This document shows, piece by piece, positions 57,041-64,000 of a stretch of 64,000 nt of DNA. The DNA is from Takakia lepidozioides (taxonomy: Eukaryota; Streptophyta; Takakiopsida; Takakiales; Takakiaceae). The stretch's first letter is position 1, and every line of letters starts with the position of its first letter. The notes beneath the pieces are model-generated. The model did no database searches, was not told the origin of the DNA, and saw nothing but the letters and a program-made list of their open reading frames with translations. The translations under genes and the position numbers were made by a program. The DNA is taken from positions 30,644,042 through 30,708,041 of the forward strand of contig CM060734.1 in the NCBI GenBank assembly GCA_030704615.1. The letters run 5' to 3'.

Positions 57041-57592
57041 ATGTCGTGCCCGAATCACATCTATCGACGCCAGACGGGAGTCATTTTCCCGAAAGCAGAC
57101 GACATCATTGTTTTCCTGGATGTTTTTAGGGACGATCCTCGACTTGTCCAGCTGAGAGCAATGGAGTTTCTTCCAGGATTGCACGATTCTCCTGGACCCC
57201 GGCTGGGGAGCAGGTGGTTCCTACGCATCATGGACCTGGACTTTCCGCATGAGTGGGAGCCGAACAGATCACGCACAGCGTTGCTGTATCGCTGGAATTG
57301 TTGCGAGTGGACGTATGATGAGTGCATAGGTGAAAACTTTACGCGTGGACGGACTGGCCCGGAAAGTGGGGACATTCTCTTCAGTTATGAGGATGAGGAG
57401 GAGGGGAACACAGGGCCCACTGTGAAAATGTCCTTCTACCAAGGGGGCGCTATCGATAAACACGACATCCTCGTTAGTTTCAACCGGGCGACAGAAACCA
57501 CTGACATTTTGTTCAAATATAGGCACCCGGTCACTCAGGAGGTCCTTGAGAGGCCAGTTAGAGTTCCTTCTTCTTGGGCAAGGGGACCATAG
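57041..57592 (+). CDS. hypothetical protein, 183 aa
   Basis: The ATG at 57041 starts MSCPNHIYRRQTGVIFPKAD and the frame runs to TAG at 57592. The frame is also open upstream to 56993. The sequence looks like a genuine soluble protein of mixed composition, with an acidic patch (SYEDEEEGNTG) and several aromatic/hydrophobic blocks (WFLRIMDLDFPHEWE). No family was recognised. It follows the 63-bp palindrome array directly, and may be only the first exon. Confidence 0.5.
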   Translation: MSCPNHIYRRQTGVIFPKADDIIVFLDVFRDDPRLVQLRAMEFLPGLHDSPGPRLGSRWFLRIMDLDFPHEWEPNRSRTALLYRWNCCEWTYDECIGENFTRGRTGPESGDILFSYEDEEEGNTGPTVKMSFYQGGAIDKHDILVSFNRATETTDILFKYRHPVTQEVLERPVRVPSSWARGP

Positions 57593-58275
57593 GTCTTGCA
57601 TGCTAGAGTAGACATGTTTCGACTCGCTGACACTCATGGCACATACATTTTCATTCAGAAATCAAGCAGCTTCCCTGTGCCATATGGGGAATATACATGC
57701 TTGGATAATCTTCTGTTAAGGTTTTTTGCAATTCACTGCCAGTATGCTGGGACGTGTCCTTTGTCGTATGGATTGCTGTTTGCACAAAGTGCAGTATGCA
57801 AATGCTGGAATGTGCAGTAGGACCCTTCCCACTGGGACACAGAACTAGCAATCTTGTAAAGACATCACATTTGCAGAACAGTAACAATGTATTTGTAGCA
57901 AATTGGAGTCTTCTCATAGAGGTGGACGAAAACGCCAGGATGGGCTGCGAAATCACTACAAATTGAATGAAGAGCAGTAACAAGGAAACACTATGCAGTA
58001 CATAGACCATAAACGGCGCTGAAATAGGCCTCAATGCCCGTTAATCTCCACACAATGTATGCTTTACTCGGATCCATTTGTAGACAACCAAAATAAAAAA
58101 AGCATGCGCATGCCATTCATGGCCAAAAACCACATTCTCATGTATTGCGGCACCAAAATTCACATGTAGCCATGGCGATGCGGCACCACCAAGTGTATAA
58201 TTCCTCCAAAAAAAATAGGGTGCAAGAAGATGAATGTAATATAATTGCCACTTTCTCCTTCCCGAATGTGGAATG
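57593..58275. other. spacer with scattered palindrome-core relatives
   Basis: No gene is supported. Degenerate cores appear near 58012 (aaacggcgctgaaat) and 58146 (gcggcaccaaaattc). Confidence 0.4.
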
Positions 58276-58927
58276 TCAAGCAGTCCGACCAGTGTCCTGC
58301 CGTAGGGCCTTGTGCAGCTCGTTGAAACTCAGTGTTGGAGCATGGATGAAGACGTCCACTGCGGATATGCAACTCATGCGCTTCAGAAAAATGTAATAAA
58401 GGTGTTTGCAGGGGACGTATGCTGCATTCTTTGATTCCATAACAAGGAAGTCCTCACAGTTGCAAGCTGGATACTGTGAAACCGTGATTGTATATACGAC
58501 ACTGCGCGCAGCAGACCCGGCTGTTGACAACTGAAATATGCGCCCCATCCCGGGGTGAGGAACATCCCTGCAACCTTGCACTATGCAGGGCATTGCAAGA
58601 GCGTTGGCCATCCTGGTGTCGTTCGCCTTTGTTGGTGGCCGCCGTCTTTTCAGTTTCCCCCACCGATGGGTGGGCCAAGCTGCGGGGTCACCCACCGGTA
58701 TGCGGGGCGAAGAGCTTCTCGTGGGAGGAGGATGACGACTGGGAATTGGATTTCGTGGAACGTATTTTAGCTTTCAGAGAATCAGGATGGAAGTACACGT
58801 TTACCCAAACACGGGAGTCCATGTTGAAGACAGGACCTCTCGGTACACTCCGCAGCGAAGTCCTGCAGTGAGAAGAGTGTGTCCTACCTAATAACACAAA
58901 TGATTTTCTGGAGGATTCCGTATCCAA
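58276..58927 (-). CDS. SWIM zinc-finger protein, possibly frameshifted or spliced
   Basis: The minus-strand frame ending at 58276 contains YTITVSQYPACNCEDF and then YVPCKHLYYIFL. That is the CxC..CxH arrangement of a SWIM zinc finger (about 58410-58500), followed by a conserved-looking helix SFNELHKALRQDTG. SWIM domains occur in MULE/FAR1-type transposases, MEKK1-like proteins and ubiquitin ligases; here only this domain is visible. The upstream segment (58927-58688, including FNMDSRVWVNVYFHPDSLK) reads in a different frame, so a frameshift or undetected splice joins them. It is transcribed leftwards, away from the 59-61 kb palindrome array. Confidence 0.55.
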
Positions 58928-59069
58928 CAGGATGGGTGATCAGTGCACGTAAAGATGAAGGTATGTAACGTACGTTACAAAAACGGACGACAACAGCAAG
59001 TTCACATCGGATATTTGGTGCCTGAATTGTAATGTACAACCACTTGGGCTACAATAAATCAGGCCTTCC

Positions 59070-59470
59070 CATGAATTTCGGCACCGAAATCTGGATGAAC
59101 ATCTCTGTCATGTAACAACTTGGAAGCCAGGGGATGAATTCCGGCGACAGAAATAGTAATTTGTTCACCTCATGAAACTGACCAAGCATCCAACGGATGG
59201 ATTTCGGTGCCGAAATTCGGATGAACATCTTCTTCATCAAATTGTTTCTGCACATGAGGGTTGAATTTGGATGCCAAAATACAGATGAATGTGTTCCTGA
59301 TTACAGTCGTGATTCACCACGTGTCCGGATATCGCTGCCGACATCGGAATGACACTAATCCTGAATCGGCAGAATGGATGTATTTCGGCGCCGAAATTCA
59401 TTCTTCATCTCCTTTTCCGACCCTAATTCTGCTGCCCTGCGGATGGATTTCGGTGCCGAAATTCATCTGA

Positions 59471-59509
<39 letters not shown>

Positions 59510-61380
59510 CTTTGCGTTAGATGAACTTCGGCGCCGAATCTCATCCAAGTCCTCCCTTCTAATTTTCCTTTTTCTTCGCGAGCAATGAATTTCGGCGCCG
59601 AAATTCATCCGAAGTCCTCCCGAATTTATTTTTTTCTCCGCGAGCAATGAATTTCGGCGCCGAAATTCATCCGAAGTCCTCCCGAATTATTATTTTTTTC
59701 TTCGGGAGCAATGAATTTCGGCGCCGAAATTCATCCGAAGTCCTCCCGAATTTTTTTTTTTCTTCGGGAGCAATGAATTTCGGCGCCGAAATTCATCCGA
59801 AGTCCTCCCGATTATTTTTTTTCTTCGCGAGCAATGAATTTCGGCGCCGAAATTCATCCGAAGTCCTCCCGAAATTCATTTTTTTTCTTTGCGAGCAATG
59901 AATTTCGGCGCCGAAATTCAACCGACTCCATCCCTCCAAATTCTTTTCAGGGTTTGAGCGCCGGATTTCGGCGCCGAAATTCATCCAATGCCCTCCCTCC
60001 AATATTTATTTTTCTTTGAAAAGGATGAATTTCGGCGCCGAAATTCATATTTACTGTCCGCAATGAGTAACTCTAATATACATTTTCTATGCGACGGATG
60101 AATTTCGGCGCCGAAATTCATCCAGAGCGAAGACTAAATCGGCACCATGCTATGCTTTGCCGCCATCATTGCCCTGACGGATGCTGTCCATGCCTGTTGG
60201 ACTTGCCATTTCTGGACATTTAACTATAATTTCGGCGCCGAAATTATACTTTATGTGCGGCAACGTCCCGTGCGAAAAAGACCACTTAATGGATACTGTC
60301 GGTTTCAAATGAAAAAAAATGGCTAAAATACAATTAATTTTGACAGAATGGGTTCAATATGCCGATTTCTCCATTAAATGCAGAATATTCCTGTTATCTT
60401 CGTCGGAACGGGGTATTCCAATGATTTACGGAAAATTATATCATCCAGAAGCAAATAGTAAGTGTCGGGTTTGGACGAATTTCGGCGCCGAAATTCATCC
60501 GTCGCATAGAAAATGTAATATTAGAATTACTCATTGCGGACAGTAAGGATGAATTTCGGCGCCGAAATTCATCCTTTTCAAATAAAAATAAATATTGGAG
60601 GGAGGGCAATGGATGAATTTCGGCGCCGAAATCCGGCGCTCAAACCTTGAAAAGAATTTGGAGGGATGGAGTCGGTTGAATTTCGGCGCCGAAATTCATT
60701 GCTCGCGAAGAAAAAATAAAATTCGGGAGGACTTCGGATGAATTTCGGCGCCGAAATTCATTGCTCGCGAAGAAAAAAATAAAATCGGGAGGACTTCGGA
60801 TGAATTTCGGCGCCGAAATTCATTGCTCGCGAAGAAAAAAATAAAATCGGGAGGACTTCGGATGAATTTCGGCGCCAAAATTCATTGCTCCCGAAGAAAA
60901 AAAAAAAATTCCGGGAGGACTTCGGATGAATTTCGGCGCCGAAATTCACTGCTCCCGAAGAAAAAAAAAAATTCGGGAGGACTTCGGATGAATTTCGGCG
61001 CCGAAATTCATTGCTCGCGGAGAAAAAAATAAATTCGGGAGCACTCTGGATGAATTTCGGCGCCGAAATTCATTGCTCGCGAGAAAAAGGAAAATTAGAA
61101 GGGAGGACTTGGATGAGATTCGGCGCCGAAGTTCATCTGTCACAAAGGAAAAAAAAAAAAAAAAATACTTCAGATGAATTTCGGCGCCGAATATGGATGA
61201 AATGTGCCCAAGTGCAGCCGTTTCCACTGTTCCGGAATTAATTCCGGCTCCGATATCCCACTGACAGGTTTGCTCATGACGAATGAGGACTTGGGAAGCG
61301 ATGAATTGCGGCGCCGAAATTTGTAAGTTTGTGTACGAAAGCACTTGAATATGATGAATTTTGGCGCCGAAATTCATCCG
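59070..61380. repeat. inverted array of palindromes (core TTCGGCGCCGAA), foldback-like
   Basis: About twenty exact TTCGGCGCCGAA cores, most extended to the 24 bp perfect palindrome centred on GGCGCC, recur every 61-64 bp (for example 59591, 59653, 59717, 59779 and 59840). Degenerate units continue at the same spacing on both outer edges (59074-59446 and 61240-61515). The array is also an inverted repeat: about 59470-60130 mirrors about 60470-61170, including an outer poly-T (59473-59510) versus poly-A (about 61149-61165) and the words 'ctgtccgcaatgagtaa' and 'ttttctatgcgacgga'. The spacer 60131-60469 holds one palindrome (60226) and no ORF of note. Confidence 0.9.
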
Positions 61381-61399
61381 TCCGCTGATGAAACGTACC

Positions 61400-62043
61400 G
61401 ACCTGACTGTTGAATGTCATAGGCAGGGGATTTTCATGGTGGTTGGGTTTCATGATGTGCGGATATTTCATTCAATGTCGGCTGCTCCGGGAACAGCATC
61501 CGGTGAACGGAAGGTATTTCGGTGCCGCAATTCGGATAAACCATCTTGTACTGGTGGCTGGAACTGGCACGCGTCGTGTTCCAGTCGACTTCATCCGTGC
61601 GAACGTGTCAGGGGTCACAATCTCTTCATCACCCATACGGCAGAAAGTGGTGGACGGTGGCAACGTTTCGGGAGACGTGGCTGCTTACACATCTGCTCGT
61701 GTAGAGTGGTTGCATGTTCCACCGCTTCGCTCTCTCGCTCCTTGCCCTTCTGCAGTGACATTCTCCTGCGTTTCCTCTCCTTATGCGGCATAGTGGTAGC
61801 ATAGAGTTTGTGGAAGGTCAGGTGACTCCGGCAAAGAGAAGGAGGACGCGGGATTTTGGGAAGCCGCCGACGACACGACTTAAGCTCCGTCTCATGCATG
61901 AAATGTAGACCTCGTTATCCGGAGACTCGGATCGCCCACCAGTGAGAGATTCGTGCTTTGCGGATGTGAAGCACTCCATACGCAATATTCCTTTACACCT
62001 TTTTTTTTGCGTGCAGTGTCTCATGTTTTCCTGTTTGTTTGAC
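61400..62043. other. leader/promoter region of the 62 kb gene
   Basis: Overlapping frames are open here, but none shows a domain. Two degenerate palindrome relatives lie near 61437 and 61513. It probably forms the upstream region of the gene starting at 62044. Confidence 0.35.
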
Positions 62044-63696
62044 ATGGGAGCTGGGGAAGGATCGCAGGGGGGCGAAGCAACACAGTCAACTTTGGATACT
62101 CCTGCCCGGGTGCTGCGCTCGCAAGGTGGAAGTGCATCGAGGCAGGCGAGTCCTCATTCAACACCTCAGATATCGCCTCAGAAAAGCCCACCTAGAGTTC
62201 GGAAGTCGAGGAAGCAGAAGGAGCCCATGGCTTCGCTAGTAAAACCCCTAGGGAGACTGGAAGCAGAGATATTGGGTTTGCAGTCAATTTCAAAAAACAC
62301 GGATGCGGTGGAGGCCGCTGGAGATGTGGGAGTTGGATCTGCAGAAGGGCGGCCCATTGAGCTGACAGAAGGAGAGGACGACAACGTGGTACGACTTGGC
62401 GACGATCAGAACCTGCTGGAGCTTGCGGAGGAGCAAAACCTCCAGGACATTTCCTTCTCTGCAGACTCTTATCTTTCAGGCATTTTGCTTCGTGAAGAAA
62501 CATTAGAAATTCAAATTACGTGAAACAGGAAGACTTGTTGATTCCATAGTTGATCCACTGGAGTATAACGTCCTGTTCAACCATGTGGGAGAGAAGGACA
62601 TTCTTTGTGATTTGTCGGGCAAGCCATGGAGGTATGGCAGGACCAGGAGTCCTGCATTCATCCCAGACGCTCATGGAAACATGTACGGATGTTGAAGGCA
62701 GGGTCCTTGACATCACTGCAAATACAGGTGAGAACGTTAATTGAATGCGGCACCAAAATTGACACCATTTCCGTTTGTGTATGTTTGCTTGTGCGAGGAA
62801 GCGACTCATTCTTGAGTTTGGTTGTGGTTGTGTCGTATGAATTTGCAGGTGCCTGTATGTGGGCGGGAAGGATGTCGAACCGATTTGTGTTCTCATTTGA
62901 GGGGGATACGGCCTTGTACGATTACAATTTGGCGGGCCTTCAGCGTTTGCCTCCGACTGAGGATCCCAAAAACGCAGAAGATGACGTGGAAGGGGAGGAG
63001 GAAGATGAAGAGGAGGAAGTCCAGGAAATTCGTTCGATGCAGGGGCGCCCGAAGCCGCTTCCCCCAATGCCTGTCTTCGAGTGAGTTGCACCATAGTAAG
63101 TGTATTGGTTTCGGTTGTAGGGACCATGCAACCTGCCGATGATTCCCTGTTTGAATTCTCTAATGTACTTCATTCTATGTTTGTGCGTACACTAGCCTTG
63201 CAGAGTCGTCCGACGAGGAGAAGCTGGGAGACTTGCCCGAATCGGACCCTGTTGCAGAGGAAGAGACAGAATCGCATCGGCCATTCTTTGCCAGAAAATC
63301 GTTTCTCGCGAGTCCCCAAAAGCCTTTTTTCTACCAGCCTATGCAGACACGGATGCCAGAGAAGCCATCAGCAGGGAGGATAGGCCTACTCGGTTAGAGC
63401 AATTGACATACGGGAATGAGCAGAGAATTATAATGAGGCGTGAGGCCAAACATAGAATTGTGAAAGGCAGAGTAGGGAAGTTCGTAATAGAATCCGCGTC
63501 CGAGAGCGAGGGGAATGTTGAGGACACTTCCGCACGCAGGTGGACAGTTCCGGCTGGTGAGGATGGTATTTTTGAGGGGAGGGCTTCTCAGAGTAATAGC
63601 GGTAGCGGCAGTGCAGGTTCGGAGGCAGGTGGAAGGCAGCCATCCTTGCATGAGGCCGGGGATGCATCAGACAGTGATAGCGGATCCTCACCATAG
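62044..63696 (+). CDS. hypothetical multi-exon acidic/disordered protein
   Basis: The ATG at 62044 starts MGAGEGSQGGEATQST, followed by basic Ser/Pro-rich sequence (SPQKSPPRVRKSRKQKEP) suggesting a nuclear protein, then an acidic stretch to 62523. Likely further exons encode GRLVDSIVDPLEYNVLF (about 62530-62580), an acidic segment after a TGCAG acceptor near 62849 (FVFSFEGDTALYDYN, then a long Glu/Asp run, ending at a donor near 63080), and a last exon from 63204 to about 63696. In the last exon two frames are open for more than 170 bp. Exact splicing between 62380 and 62850 is unresolved. No family was recognised. A polyadenylation-like AATAAA lies at about 63826. Confidence 0.45.
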
Positions 63697-64000
63697 CAAA
63701 GTCTCATTTGGATCCTTTTGTTGTACAGTTCTGAAACACTTAATGAAAATATTGACGATTTGAAAAATCATTGTGTTCAGACTGCTTGTCCGATTCCCTA
63801 CATTTCTTCCGCCAACCAAAATGTATAATAAAAGCAGAAGAGACGCAAACTTCATTGAAGAACCCTACAAGTAATTTATGCACACCATCGAGCCGAGAAC
63901 TTGAAGCCATGAAAACCCTGCCGTTTCTAACATTCCTATTGGGAAATTTGGCGCCGAAATAGTCCAATGCGCGCCTTCGTTATATGGGCCTCAAAAATTC

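Noticed and set aside
59070-61380. CRISPR-like regularly spaced repeats
   Set aside because: The sequence between dyads is also repeated, the genome is a plant's, and there are no cas genes. It is a tandem inverted array.
59070-61380. Array of E2F sites
   Set aside because: The dyad TTTCGGCGCCGAAA is two bases wider than the E2F palindrome TTTGGCGCCAAA. Only occasional degenerate units match a half-site.

Overview
The window is nuclear DNA of a land plant. It has spliceosomal introns with GT/AG borders, a chloroplast photosystem-assembly gene, an organelle-targeted PPR-DYW protein, a mitochondrial-type RecA, an ER protein disulfide isomerase and Ty3/gypsy LTR retrotransposons. The long DYW protein built from nearly identical repeats, and the modest introns (mostly 80-1200 bp), fit a seed-free plant (bryophyte, lycophyte or fern) better than a flowering plant. 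That lineage call is inference. No rRNA, tRNA or CRISPR was found; tRNA-like A/B boxes occur only inside SINEs.

Gene-rich left part (1-23.6 kb). Reading leftwards are a NAL1-like serine-protease-family gene cut by the window edge (1-1238) and a complete nine-exon LPA3/DUF1995 gene (2801-6203). Divergent from LPA3, about 0.3 kb away, is an unusual gene joining two OSB-type PDF motifs to a long PPR-DYW protein (about 6.5-10.9 kb). Then follow a nested MITE/SINE pair (12.7-13.5 kb), an eleven-exon PDIL2-type disulfide isomerase (13905-17829) and a mitochondrial RecA (18.9-23.55 kb).

Repeat-rich middle (23.6-56.2 kb). This holds AT-rich intergenic DNA, a ~0.95 kb tandem duplication and a broken ORF of unknown family (28.95-29.96 kb). 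A Ty3/gypsy element with ~1 kb LTRs (33346-46532) carries gag, protease, RT, RNase H and integrase in many broken frames, plus an extra coiled-coil ORF between pol and the 3' LTR. A second, left-truncated copy of that extra ORF lies upstream and shares the 5' LTR, so the structure is a tandem element. To its right are a 575 bp direct repeat that looks like the element's empty site, a 500-N gap, a giant inverted LTR palindrome and an antisense integrase fragment of another gypsy element.

Palindrome island (56.2-64 kb). Three unrecognised or barely recognised genes are interspersed with copies of a palindrome centred on TTCGGCGCCGAA: an ORF at 57.0 kb, an antisense SWIM-zinc-finger ORF at 58.3-58.9 kb, and a disordered acidic protein gene at 62-63.7 kb. 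A 63-bp-period array lies upstream of the first ORF. A 2.3 kb array lies between the two divergent genes and is itself an inverted repeat, with about twenty exact cores every 61-64 bp. This structure and the PDF-PPR fusion are the two most unusual things in the window.
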